A stretch of 64,000 nucleotides of DNA from CAVSWT01 sp963731745 (GTDB taxonomy: Bacteria > Bacteroidota > Ignavibacteria > Ignavibacteriales > Ignavibacteriaceae). The DNA lies in assembly GCA_963731745.1 (NCBI GenBank), contig CAVSWT010000002.1, positions 1-64,000 of the forward strand, given 5' to 3'. Position numbers and translations under genes: made by a program. The notes under the pieces are model-generated. The model was not told where the DNA came from. It saw nothing but the letters and a program-made list of their open reading frames with translations, and did no database searches. Of the stretch, positions 35,576-44,869 are shown in pieces. Each line of letters begins with the position of its first letter. Position 1 is the first letter of the stretch.

Positions 35576-36066
35576 TTACTTATATCAACTTGAAAGGTAA
35601 TTTATTCAAGTATTGTTTAATATTGATTTTTGTTTGCTCAATAATCGGTTGCTCGGCAGATTTATCAAGCGATAAACTGAAAATCAATGTTGAATTCCAA
35701 AAAATCGATTCATGGCTGAATTTAATGCCCGGCAGCGGCCATAAGTTTTTTATTGCAGGAAAATTTTCAATTATTAATAATTCAGACAGCACAATTAAAA
35801 AGATAGATTTGCAACAGATAAAAATTTATCAAGATGAAAATTTAATTTATTCGTTTACACCTTTGGTTAATGATATGACTATGACGGAATCAACTGATTT
35901 TTTACCCGGGCAAACCAGAAATTTTGTATTTGGAACAGATCCTGGGTTAAAACAAAAGGATGAATTGGATTTAGATAAAAATATTTGGGCGACATTCGTT
36001 TTTACTTCGGGCGTTAGATATATTGAATTTACATCAAGTAAAATGAAAATAGAAAAAGTATACTAA
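35572..36066 (+). CDS. Lipoprotein, hypothetical
   Basis: 164 residues. The signal ends in a lipobox (SIIGC). The mature part is a single beta-rich domain, with an FFIAGKFSIINNSDSTIKKIDL stretch that suggests an Ig- or LEA14-like sandwich. No specific family was recognised. It is translationally coupled on both sides (ATGA before, no gap to the CNNM gene after). Confidence 0.7.
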   Translation: MITYINLKGNLFKYCLILIFVCSIIGCSADLSSDKLKINVEFQKIDSWLNLMPGSGHKFFIAGKFSIINNSDSTIKKIDLQQIKIYQDENLIYSFTPLVNDMTMTESTDFLPGQTRNFVFGTDPGLKQKDELDLDKNIWATFVFTSGVRYIEFTSSKMKIEKVY

Positions 36067-37294
36067 ATGATGGATTGGATTTTTTTAGCAGTATTAATAA
36101 TACTAAGCGGATTCTTTTCGGGCTCTGAAATGGCATTTGTTGTTTCAAACAAAATTAAGATCGAGATAAGAGCACGTAAAAAAAATCTTGCTGCACAGAA
36201 CGCACTTTATTTCTCAAATAGGCCGCAGGATTTTTTCTCCACAATTTTATTAGCACAAAACATTGTAAATATTGCTTTTGCTTCTATAAGCGCAATATTT
36301 CTTTCAAGGTTGTTTGGGTGGGGGGACGGATTAATATTGATAGTTTCAACTTTTGTTTTATTAATCATTGGTGAACTTATTCCAAAATATTTTGCCAGGG
36401 AACTCGCAGATAGAATAATACTATTTACCGCAATTCCAATTAGAATTGTCACCTTCATATTTTATCCGCTAATTAAAGTAACATCCATGCTCTCAACTAA
36501 ATTAACTCAATCATCAAACATTACTGAAGAAAATATTAATAATCTTTTTAGTAAAGAAGATATAGAATCTTTGGTGAAAGAAAGTCACGAGGCCGGCAGT
36601 AGTTAATAAAAAGGAGAGTGACATTATAAGCAAAGTTTTTGCTTTGGGTGATCAGCGAGTCTACGAATCAATGCGTCCGAGGACAGAAATTGTTGGAGTT
36701 GAAATAAATCAAAGTATAACTGAAGCATTGGATTTATTTATTGAATCCGGTTATTCAAAGCTTCCTGTCTATGACGAAAATTTGGATAACATAAAAGGAA
36801 TTATTTTAGCATATGATTTATTTAAATCTCCTCAAAACATTCAAAGCATCATTCGTGAAGTAACTTTTGTTCCCGAAACCAAAAAAAGTTTTGATATGCT
36901 GAATGAATTTTTAGGTAAGCAGACTTCGTTTGCGGTGGTGATTGATGAATTTGGCGGCACTGCTGGAATTATCGCAATGGAGGATATTATTGAAGAAATA
37001 TTTGGTGAAATTGAAGATGAATATGACGTGGAAGAAGATATTTGCCGGAAAATTGCAGATCATACTTTCCTCATCAGTGGAAAAGTAGAGATAGATTACA
37101 TTAATGAAAAATATAATTTGAATTTGCCAGTCGGAGATTTTGAAACAATTGGCGGGTTTATAACTTATAGTTTAGGCAGAATTCCGCTGCAAGGTGAAAC
37201 TGTAAAAATTGACAATCTTGAAATTCTTATTGCGCGTGCAAACAACGTTAAAATTGATCTTGTTAAAGTTATTGATCATTCTCAAAACGAATAG
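36067..37294 (+). pseudogene. CNNM/CorC-type membrane protein (DUF21-CBS-CorC), split by a +1 frameshift
   Basis: Two frames make one gene of about 408 residues. The first (36067 to ~36600) is the DUF21 membrane domain (ILSGFFSGSEMAF, TILLAQNIVNIAFA, IGELIPKYFARELAD). The second (open from ~36597 to 37294) continues with VVNKKESDIISKVFALGDQRV, the CBS pair (MRPRTEIVGVE, GYSKLPVYDENLDNIKG, FAVVIDEFGGTAGI) and the CorC/HlyC domain at the end (YSLGRIPLQGETV). Dropping one A at 36597-36599 restores the family sequence. The family is linked to magnesium or cobalt efflux. The pattern fits recent loss or a base-call error. Confidence 0.82.
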
Positions 37295-37451
37295 CCGGCG
37301 GTTGATTGAGAATTAAATACCCACAGTTGTTCCTATCAAAATTTTATTTGTAAATAAAAAATTGAATGCTCGCAAGTGTTGTAGAAATAATCTATTCTTA
37401 AATATTAAATTGAAAATTTATTTAGTGGTAAAATTATTATAAATGATTAGT

Positions 37452-40037
37452 TCATTCAGAAGCTAGTCTTTCGGTACCAAACTTTTGTAATTCCTTCTGA
37501 TACAAATTAGCATTTTTATTATTACCCTTGGCTTGGTACAAATCAACAATACTCTGATATAATCTTTTAATTTGCAAACTGTCATCTTCAAAATTTGATT
37601 TATAAAATTCTAATGAAGGGACGAGTAATCTTTCTGCTTCCTTATATTTCTTTTCATTTTGTAAACAAATTCCTAACTCACTTTTAGAGCGCCATATATC
37701 TTTATTTTCAGGAGGAAATTTTTTAATCCTAGTTTTTAGTGATTTTCTGAGATATGGTTCAGCTATTCCGAACTTATTTGTTTCCAGATAAATTTTTCCC
37801 AACCAATACTGGCTGAGCGCAACATAAGGGTGATCTGATTCTAAGGATTTTTTGTATTGCTTTAGCGCCTCAAGCTGGTACTTTTCAGCTTCAGAATAAT
37901 TCCCCATTCGAACGTTAATTACGCCTAAATTATTTAATGCCAGCCCAACATCAGGATGATCTTTGCCTTTTAAATTTAATTTTAGTTTATATGATTTTTC
38001 AAGATACACTTCAGCTAATTTGTATTCCTTTTTAAGCATATAAAGGTAACCAAGATTGTTGTAGTTGGTTCCAATCTCTGGCCTGTTTTCGCCCAGTAAT
38101 TCAAGGTTAATAGCTAAAGATTTCTGATAATATTCTTCAGCTTTATCTAGATCTCCGGCATCTGTATAGTTCAATGCTAAATTATTCATTATTACCGCAG
38201 TATTCTTTTCATCTTCTTTATTGCTTTTGGATGAAGCATCCAATGCCTCTTTAAATAATTTTTCCGCTGCATCATATTTACCGAAATACATTTTAATGAG
38301 CGCTTGATCATTAAGCACATTAGAAAATTGTTTTGTGGGCGTTTGCAAAACAGAACGTAAAATTTTTATAGATTTTTCATAGATTGAATCCGCTTTATTA
38401 TAATCACCAACCCAATCATAGTATAGTCCCAAATCATGCAGACTGTAGGCAGTCTCTTTACTTTCATTACCGTATATTTTTTTATTTATTTTTAACGCTT
38501 CATCAAGAAAAGGTTTTGCTTTATCGTATTCGCCCAAATTCACGTATGTGTTACCGAGAGTACTTCTTAAACTTGCTTCAACTTCCGGCTGGTCCTTCAA
38601 ATTTATCTCTATATCCTCGGCAGCTTTTTCTAAAATGTCATAAACCTTTACATCTCTTCCGATTTCCGTGGGATCAACCGATGATAACATTTCTTGTAAG
38701 AATGAATTTACTTCTTCTGCTTTCTGTGCTTCTATTCTAGTTTTATCTCTTTCTTTTGATGCAATGTTTGCTTGCCAAGAAATGGCGATAAGACTAAAAA
38801 TTAATAGAAGAGCAAATCCCACTGATGAGATGAACCCAACTTTATGCCTGCCGACAAATTTAGAAAATCTATATGCTGTAGTATCTTTTTGAGCTATTAC
38901 TGGTAAACCAATTAAATATCTTTTCAAGTCTTCAGAAAATTGTTCTACCGAAGCATATCTTCTATCAGAGTCTTTATTCATAGCTTTAAGGATGATGTTG
39001 TCTAAATCTCCTTTAAGCTTGTGAGATATTTTTTCGGAATTTGAAACATCATATTTTACTTTTTCATTTTCAGAATTCTGCTGTGTAATTTGCTTAATTT
39101 TATCACTTGGCTTAAGTATGTTTTCTTCCTGTAGGATTTTGCTAATGGTAACCGGCGAACTGCTGGTAATTTTATATGGCTGCTCACCGGTAAGAATTTT
39201 ATATAATAAAACACCAAGAGAATAAATATCGCTTCCAGTTGTTATTCTTCCGCCATTGATTTGTTCCGGGCTTGAATATTCAGGGGTTAAATGCCAAACT
39301 CCCGTTTTAGTTAATCCGTCATCTTCTTCCAATAAATCTTCATCAATTAATTTGGCAATACCGAAATCTAAAAGTTTTGGTGTGCCATCTTCAGTAACCA
39401 GTATATTTCCCGGTTTTATATCCCTATGAATAATTAAATTTTGATGAGCATATTGAACAGCTAAACATACTTTTCGGAACAATTCTAAACGTTCTTCGAT
39501 ACTTAATTTATTTTTATCACAAAATTCGGTGATAGGAGTACCTTCGATAAATTCCATAATTAAATATGGTAAACCTTCTTCAGTGCTTCCGCCGTCAAGA
39601 AGTTTTGCTATATTTGAGTGTTGAAGGCTCGCGAGTGTTTGCCGCTCGATTTGAAATCGTTTTAGCAGATAGTCAGAAGTAATTCCATGCTTTAAAATTT
39701 TTACAGCAACTTTTTGCTCAAATTCTTGATCGTTTCTAAGTCCGACATACACAACTCCCATTCCGCCAATGCCGGCCTCACTCTCAATAATGTATTTCCC
39801 GATTTGTTTGCCGATGAAAGGATCTGTTTCAAATTCAGAACTTTCTGCAGGTATTTCAAACGGCTTTTCTAAAAAGTCATCTTCATTCTCTAAAAATTCA
39901 AATAAAGATAAAACTTCATTCTTAAGTTCTTCATTTTCTTTACAATTATCTTCGAGGAATTTCTTACGCATTGAAGCATCTACTTCTAATGCCCTGCCAA
40001 ATAATTCTTTCGTTTTTAAAAAATTTTCTTTATCCAA
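37452..40037 (-). CDS. Serine/threonine protein kinase with a TPR sensor region
   Basis: 861 residues. The kinase domain (~79-375) has GIGGMGVVY (89-97), the ATP Lys in VAVKIL (K113), HRDIKPGN (204-211) and DFG (224-226), all intact. One transmembrane helix follows (FISSVGFALLLIFSLIAISW, ~400-420). The outer part (~470-840) is a string of TPR units, many of the form Y.EA...Y..AL (LGEYDKAKPFLDEALKIN, for example). Such kinases phosphorylate cytosolic targets in response to envelope signals; targets are unknown. Single gene, with a 470-bp AT-rich stretch upstream. Confidence 0.92.
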   Translation of the reverse strand: MDKENFLKTKELFGRALEVDASMRKKFLEDNCKENEELKNEVLSLFEFLENEDDFLEKPFEIPAESSEFETDPFIGKQIGKYIIESEAGIGGMGVVYVGLRNDQEFEQKVAVKILKHGITSDYLLKRFQIERQTLASLQHSNIAKLLDGGSTEEGLPYLIMEFIEGTPITEFCDKNKLSIEERLELFRKVCLAVQYAHQNLIIHRDIKPGNILVTEDGTPKLLDFGIAKLIDEDLLEEDDGLTKTGVWHLTPEYSSPEQINGGRITTGSDIYSLGVLLYKILTGEQPYKITSSSPVTISKILQEENILKPSDKIKQITQQNSENEKVKYDVSNSEKISHKLKGDLDNIILKAMNKDSDRRYASVEQFSEDLKRYLIGLPVIAQKDTTAYRFSKFVGRHKVGFISSVGFALLLIFSLIAISWQANIASKERDKTRIEAQKAEEVNSFLQEMLSSVDPTEIGRDVKVYDILEKAAEDIEINLKDQPEVEASLRSTLGNTYVNLGEYDKAKPFLDEALKINKKIYGNESKETAYSLHDLGLYYDWVGDYNKADSIYEKSIKILRSVLQTPTKQFSNVLNDQALIKMYFGKYDAAEKLFKEALDASSKSNKEDEKNTAVIMNNLALNYTDAGDLDKAEEYYQKSLAINLELLGENRPEIGTNYNNLGYLYMLKKEYKLAEVYLEKSYKLKLNLKGKDHPDVGLALNNLGVINVRMGNYSEAEKYQLEALKQYKKSLESDHPYVALSQYWLGKIYLETNKFGIAEPYLRKSLKTRIKKFPPENKDIWRSKSELGICLQNEKKYKEAERLLVPSLEFYKSNFEDDSLQIKRLYQSIVDLYQAKGNNKNANLYQKELQKFGTERLASE

Positions 40038-40511
40038 AAATAGTTTCCGATTTTTTGATTATGAAAGTGCCGATTCTTTTTATAACAAAGATTTTTTCAT
40101 TAACAAATTTTGTCGTTTGTACATTATGAATTCTAAAGTCATCAAAAAAGTGTTTGAAGGAAATTTTTCTAAATTCATTATAGATTTGCCCGAGAAACTG
40201 GCTTAATTGTTTTTTAACAGCGTTACGATTTCTTATCTGAAGTGAGGTGAATTCGGAATTGGTTTCGGGCATAATAAATTTATATAAATCTGATTATTAT
40301 TATTGATCATTTGAAATGTTTATTAAAGCTAAAATTTTTTCATTTAATTAGCAAGAATATAAAATTTCATAATCAGTTTTATGGATGCAAAAATGCTGAA
40401 CTGAATTAAAATTGATTATTAGATTAAAACCTTTCTTTGGCAGTTAAGCAAAATTTGATGTAAATTTGTAAACATTTTTTAATAAATACTGTTAAAATTT
40501 AATATAAAATT
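40038..40511. other. Intergenic region between the kinase and tgt
   Basis: This 474-bp AT-rich stretch separates divergent genes. It holds a candidate promoter for tgt (see 40436-40468). A short minus-strand ORF (40030-40272, 80 codons) has no recognisable protein and is not called. I see no RNA fold or repeat. Confidence 0.5.
40436..40468 (+). promoter_or_regulatory. Candidate Bacteroidota-type promoter for tgt
   Basis: TTTG at 40436-40439 and TAAATTTG at 40461-40468 are separated by 21 nt, close to the -33/-7 spacing of the primary sigma factor in Bacteroidota. The start codon is 44 nt downstream. Confidence 0.45.
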
Positions 40512-41663
40512 TTGTTGAAGTTTGATTTATTAGGCAAAGATCCCAATTCAAAAGCAAGGGCCGGTATTTTTGAAACAGATCATGGCAAAGTTGAAACCCC
40601 GATATTCATGCCGGTTGGTACTCAAGGAACTGTTAAAGCTGTAAATCAAAATTATTTAGAAAACGATATCAAGGCTCAAATTGTTCTTTCAAATACTTAT
40701 CATCTTTATTTAAGGCCCGGTACTGATATACTTGAGAAAGCCGGCGGACTTCATAAGTTTATGAATTGGAATAATCCAATCTTAACTGACAGCGGCGGAT
40801 ATCAGGTTTTTAGTTTATCCGAATTAAGAAAATTAAAATCTGATGGTGTTGAATTCCGTTCTCATCTTGACGGCAGTAAGCATTTTTTCACTCCACGCAA
40901 AGTGATTGAAATTCAGAGAAGTATCGGTTCGGATATTATGATGGTTTTAGACGAATGCACTCCTTATCCATGCGATTATAATTATGCGGTTAAGTCAACT
41001 GAACTAACTTCAAACTGGGCTGTATTGAATAAAGAAGCTTTTGAAAATACCAGCTCTTTATACGGGTATAATCAATATCAGTTTGGAATTATACAAGGAA
41101 GCGTGTACAAAGATCTTCGTGAAAAATCTGCAAATGATTTGTTGAAAATTAATTTTGATGGATTTGCAATCGGAGGTCTGGCAGTTGGTGAGCCAACTGA
41201 AATGATGTATGAATTGGTTGATTTTACTACTGATTTTATGCCTGAAGATAAACCAAGATATTTAATGGGAGTTGGAAGGCCTGAAAATATTTTGGAAGCA
41301 ATTGAAAGAGGAGTTGATATGTTTGATTGCGTGATGCCTACGCGGAATGCACGTAATTCAAATTTGTTTACTTCAGCCGGCGTGCTTTCAATGAGGAATG
41401 CAAAGTACAAAGATGATTTTTCAACAATTGATGAAAGCTGTGATTGCTATACATGTAAAACTTTTTCAAAAGCATATTTGAGGCATTTATTTATTGCCGG
41501 AGAAATTTTAGCTTTAGAATTAGCAAGCATTCATAATCTTCACTTTTACTTAAATTTGGTGAAGGAAGCAAGGAAACAAATTCTTGCCGGAAATTTTAAG
41601 GAATGGAAAAATAATTTAATTAAAAAGATAACTTTTAATGCAAAAAATAAAACGGAGGAATAA
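40512..41663 (+). CDS. tgt: tRNA-guanine transglycosylase
   Basis: 383 residues from TTG 40512 (a second TTG at 40515). It exchanges guanine 34 of GUN tRNAs for preQ1 in queuosine synthesis. Motifs are TPIFMPVGTQGTVKAV, LTDSGGYQVFSLSELRKL, SIGSDIMMVLDECTPYP, FGIIQGS, GGLAVGEP, and the nucleophile region MFDCVMPTRNAR. Zinc ligands CDCYTC and the later His are present. yajC begins at the next base. Confidence 0.96.
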   Translation: MLKFDLLGKDPNSKARAGIFETDHGKVETPIFMPVGTQGTVKAVNQNYLENDIKAQIVLSNTYHLYLRPGTDILEKAGGLHKFMNWNNPILTDSGGYQVFSLSELRKLKSDGVEFRSHLDGSKHFFTPRKVIEIQRSIGSDIMMVLDECTPYPCDYNYAVKSTELTSNWAVLNKEAFENTSSLYGYNQYQFGIIQGSVYKDLREKSANDLLKINFDGFAIGGLAVGEPTEMMYELVDFTTDFMPEDKPRYLMGVGRPENILEAIERGVDMFDCVMPTRNARNSNLFTSAGVLSMRNAKYKDDFSTIDESCDCYTCKTFSKAYLRHLFIAGEILALELASIHNLHFYLNLVKEARKQILAGNFKEWKNNLIKKITFNAKNKTEE

Positions 41664-41987
41664 TTGTTAGATTTATTAGCAATGGCGCCACAGTCTGGTG
41701 AAGGCGGTGGTGGAGGAATGGTAAGCACTATAATAATGTTTGGTGCTATATTTTTAATTTTTTATTTCATGATTATCAGGCCTCAGCAGAAACGTGCTAA
41801 GGAAAGAGATAAAATGCTGTCTAATATTCAGAAGGGCGACAAAGTTGTAACCAGCGGCGGAGTCCACGGAACAATAGCCGGTATTGATGAAAAAACTGTT
41901 CTGTTGGATGTAGGCGATAAAGTAAAATTAAAAGTAGAAAGAAGTGCGGTTACAACTGTAATAAGCACTTCAAAGGAAAGTACATAA
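41664..41987 (+). CDS. yajC: Preprotein translocase subunit YajC
   Basis: 107 residues from TTG 41664, preceded by GGAGGA, directly adjoining the tgt stop. A Gly-rich N-terminus leads into one membrane helix (TIIMFGAIFLIFYFMIIRPQQKR), then the conserved cytosolic part KGDKVVTSGGVHGTIAGI and VKLKVERSAV. It is an auxiliary part of the Sec translocase. secD/secF, often next in line, do not follow here; ribBA does, after a 110-bp gap. Confidence 0.95.
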   Translation: MLDLLAMAPQSGEGGGGGMVSTIIMFGAIFLIFYFMIIRPQQKRAKERDKMLSNIQKGDKVVTSGGVHGTIAGIDEKTVLLDVGDKVKLKVERSAVTTVISTSKEST

Positions 41988-42096
41988 TAATTAATTGTGT
42001 GTCATTTAAAATTAATTTATAGTACTATTCAAAATAATTTAGATAATTAATTTAAATCTAATTTTTTCAGTTAATGATCAATAAATAGGTTTTAAA

Positions 42097-43299
42097 ATGT
42101 TTTGCTCAGTTGAAGAAGCAATTGAAGATATAAAGAACGGAAAAGTAATTATTGTAGTCGATGATGAAGATCGTGAAAATGAAGGTGATTTCATTTGCGC
42201 CGCAGAGTATGTTACTCCTGATATAGTGAACTTCATGGTCACTCATGGCAAAGGAATGCTTTGCGTAGCAGTAAATGGCGAAAGGCTTGATCAGCTTGGT
42301 CTGCCGTTAATGGTGGATTCAAGTTCCGCATTACACGGTACTCAATTTACCATAACCATTGACGCCATTGAAGGCACTACAACAGGAATTTCTGCTGCAG
42401 ACCGTGCTTTAACCATAAAAAAAATAATTGATAGAAATTCTAAAGCATCTGATTTTGCCCGCCCTGGCCATATCTTTCCACTGCGCGCTTTTGATGAAGG
42501 AGTTTTACGCCGTGCCGGCCACACTGAAGCTGCTGTGGATCTTTGCCGTTTAACAAATTTAAAACCTGCCGGAGTCTTATGTGAAATTTTAAAAGATAAC
42601 GGTGAAATGGCTCGCGTACCGGATCTGATTGAATTAGCAGAAAAGTTTAAATTAAAAATTCTAACCGTAAAAGATATTATACAATTTCGATTAAGGAAAG
42701 AAAGACTGGTAGAAAGAGTTACTGAGGCAAATCTTCCGACAACTCACGGTGATTTTCATCTAACATTGTATAAAAGCAAACTTGACAATAAAGAACAAGT
42801 CGCACTAGTCAAAGGCGACATACTTTCTGATGAACCTGTTTTAGTTAGAATGCATTCTGAATGTTTAACCGGCGACGTTTTCCATTCCTTGCGATGCGAT
42901 TGTCATGATCAGCTGAACAGCGCATTAGAACAAATTAGTGCTGAAGGAAAAGGAGTTCTGGTTTATATGCGGCAGGAGGGAAGAGGCATAGGATTGGAAA
43001 ATAAGATTAAAGCATACAAGCTTCAGGAAGAGGGAAAAGACACCGTAGAAGCAAATGAAGCACTTGGATTTAAACCGGATTTAAGAGATTATGGAATCGG
43101 TGCACAAATTCTTCTTGACTTAGGTGTTAGAAAGATTAGATTGTTAACAAATAATCCTAAAAAAGTAATTGGATTAAAAGGTTATGGTTTGGAAATAGTT
43201 GAGCGTGTCTCCATCGAAATACCTCCCAACAAGAACAATGAAAAATATTTGAAAACAAAACGTGATAAGATGGGGCACATCATTTTGCAAGAAAACTAA
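42097..43299 (+). CDS. ribBA: Bifunctional 3,4-dihydroxy-2-butanone-4-phosphate synthase / GTP cyclohydrolase II
   Basis: 400 residues. Residues 1-200 are RibB (VDDEDRENEGDFICAAE, HTEAAVDLCRL) and ~205-400 are RibA (zinc ligands in CLTGDVFHSLRCDCHDQL, then YMRQEGRGIGLENKI and LLTNNPKKVIGL). It performs the two entry steps of riboflavin synthesis from ribulose-5-phosphate and GTP. Both active sites look intact. No FMN riboswitch fold is visible upstream. A clear terminator follows. Confidence 0.96.
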   Translation: MFCSVEEAIEDIKNGKVIIVVDDEDRENEGDFICAAEYVTPDIVNFMVTHGKGMLCVAVNGERLDQLGLPLMVDSSSALHGTQFTITIDAIEGTTTGISAADRALTIKKIIDRNSKASDFARPGHIFPLRAFDEGVLRRAGHTEAAVDLCRLTNLKPAGVLCEILKDNGEMARVPDLIELAEKFKLKILTVKDIIQFRLRKERLVERVTEANLPTTHGDFHLTLYKSKLDNKEQVALVKGDILSDEPVLVRMHSECLTGDVFHSLRCDCHDQLNSALEQISAEGKGVLVYMRQEGRGIGLENKIKAYKLQEEGKDTVEANEALGFKPDLRDYGIGAQILLDLGVRKIRLLTNNPKKVIGLKGYGLEIVERVSIEIPPNKNNEKYLKTKRDKMGHIILQEN

Positions 43300-43301
43300 A
43301 G

Positions 43302-43326
43302 AGAGACTTTTATAGTCTCTTTTTTT
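43302..43326 (+). terminator. Intrinsic terminator after ribBA
   Basis: A 7-bp stem (AGAGACT at 43302-43308, AGTCTCT at 43314-43320) with a 5-nt loop is followed by six T, three bases after the stop codon. Confidence 0.85.
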
Positions 43327-43358
43327 ATTTTAACTATAAAAAAAGTGGAGATCAAATT

Positions 43359-44690
43359 GTGAAACCCATTTTGTACCTTTCAGTAATAATTTTGTTCATT
43401 CTAAATTCACTTTCAATTGCTCAGCAGAAAAAAGTTTATTATGCAAAAATCGAAAGTGAAATTGATCTAGGCATGGCTCCATATATTAACAGAGTGGTTA
43501 ATGAAGCCGAAGAAAATAAAGCAGATGCAATTATTTTTCATATCAATACTTTCGGGGGAAGAGTTGATGCTGCAACCCAAATTAAAGATGCTATTATTTC
43601 ATCGAAAATTTTAACAATTGCGTTCATCAAAAATAGGGCAATTTCGGCAGGATCATTCATTGCTCTATCTTGCAAAAAAATTGTTATGGCACCTGGCAGC
43701 AGCATTGGAGCAGCAACTGTTGTTGATCAAGCCGGACAAAAGCAAAGTGAAAAGTATCAATCATTCATGCGTTCAGAAATGCGCAGCGTTGCAGAGCAAA
43801 ATGGGAGACGTGTCGATATTGCTCAAGGTATGGTGGATGAAAGAATAATTGTTGAGGGATTAGTTGATAGCACAGAACTTATAACATTAACAACTGAAGA
43901 AGCAATTAAATATAAAATTGCAGATACAACTGCATCGGATTTGAATGAAGTTTTAAATGAATTTGATTTAAAAAATGCAGAAGTGATAACTGTTAATCAA
44001 AATTGGGCAGAAGATGTTGTTAAGTTTTTAAATAATTCCATAGTGTCTTCCATCCTAATTATGCTGGGTTTTTTTGGACTTATCGCTGAAATTAAAACTC
44101 CGGGCTGGGGTTTGCCTGGAACAATGGGTGTAATTTGTTTAGCGCTATTTTTTGGTTCATCATATATTTTAGAATTGGCTTCAGGCACTGAAATAATTTT
44201 ATTTGTAGTAGGAATTATTCTTTTAGGTTTGGAAATTTTTGTGATTCCCGGATTTGGAATCGCAGGCATAAGCGGAATACTCTTGATTCTTGCTTCAATA
44301 TTTATGGCGCTTGTTGGTAATTTTAAATTTGCAGGTGAAAGCGAAATATCCTCAGCCATCATTAGGTTGGCGGCTTCAATTGTAGGCGCAGTAGTACTAG
44401 TAGCAATTTTGGCGAAATTTCTTCCAAAATCATCTGCCTTCAGCAGGCTGATTTTAAATGATCAAGAAACCGCAGATAAAGGATTTATTTCGAATCCAAT
44501 TGCAAGTGAGTTTGTTGGACTCGAAGGGATTGCTTTAACAACTTTACGGCCAGCAGGCACAGCAGATTTTGATGGAAGAAGAGTTGATGTGGTTACAGAA
44601 TCTTCCTACATTGAAAACGGTAAAAGAATAAAAGTGATGAAAGTTGATGGTCACAAAGTAATTGTACGCGAGATATCAGATAAAAAATAA
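43359..44690 (+). CDS. NfeD/ClpP-type membrane-bound serine protease
   Basis: 443 residues from GTG 43359. The signal peptide (cleaved near SIAQ) is followed by a ClpP-like domain with ADAIIFHINTFGGRVDAA, NRAISAGSFIALSCKKIVMAPGSSIGAA (Ser in ISAGS) and a later Lys region (QKQSEKYQSFMRS). Several membrane helices (~225-350) come next, then a C-terminal NfeD OB-fold (VGLEGIALTTLRPAGTADFDGRRVDVVTE). The family is tied to membrane protein quality control with stomatin-like partners; none is adjacent. Confidence 0.92.
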   Translation: MKPILYLSVIILFILNSLSIAQQKKVYYAKIESEIDLGMAPYINRVVNEAEENKADAIIFHINTFGGRVDAATQIKDAIISSKILTIAFIKNRAISAGSFIALSCKKIVMAPGSSIGAATVVDQAGQKQSEKYQSFMRSEMRSVAEQNGRRVDIAQGMVDERIIVEGLVDSTELITLTTEEAIKYKIADTTASDLNEVLNEFDLKNAEVITVNQNWAEDVVKFLNNSIVSSILIMLGFFGLIAEIKTPGWGLPGTMGVICLALFFGSSYILELASGTEIILFVVGIILLGLEIFVIPGFGIAGISGILLILASIFMALVGNFKFAGESEISSAIIRLAASIVGAVVLVAILAKFLPKSSAFSRLILNDQETADKGFISNPIASEFVGLEGIALTTLRPAGTADFDGRRVDVVTESSYIENGKRIKVMKVDGHKVIVREISDKK

Positions 44691-44811
44691 TTAAATAAAA
44701 TATTCCGGATCAAACAATTAGAGAAAACCTAAAAACACTAAAACAATTATAAGATAATTTGTTTGAATGCCTATATTATTTAATTCATTAGAATTTTAAG
44801 ATGGGTATTAC

Positions 44812-44846
44812 AAAAAAAGGCTGCTTCAATTGAAGCAGCCTTTTTT
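44812..44846. terminator. Bidirectional terminator between nfeD-type and ompA-type genes
   Basis: A perfect 9-bp stem (GGCTGCTTC at 44819-44827, GAAGCAGCC at 44832-44840) with AATT loop is flanked by seven A on the left and six T on the right. It can serve both convergent genes. Confidence 0.9.
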
Positions 44847-44869
44847 CGTTAGTCTTATTAGCCTTATTT

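Noticed and set aside
40030..40272. Minus-strand ORF of 80 codons upstream of the kinase gene (possible sigma-factor remnant)
   Set aside because: The translation shows no sigma-factor motif or other recognisable pattern and overlaps the kinase start; it is most likely chance.
42000..42096. FMN riboswitch upstream of ribBA
   Set aside because: The region is AT-rich and lacks the conserved paired elements; less than 110 bp are available.
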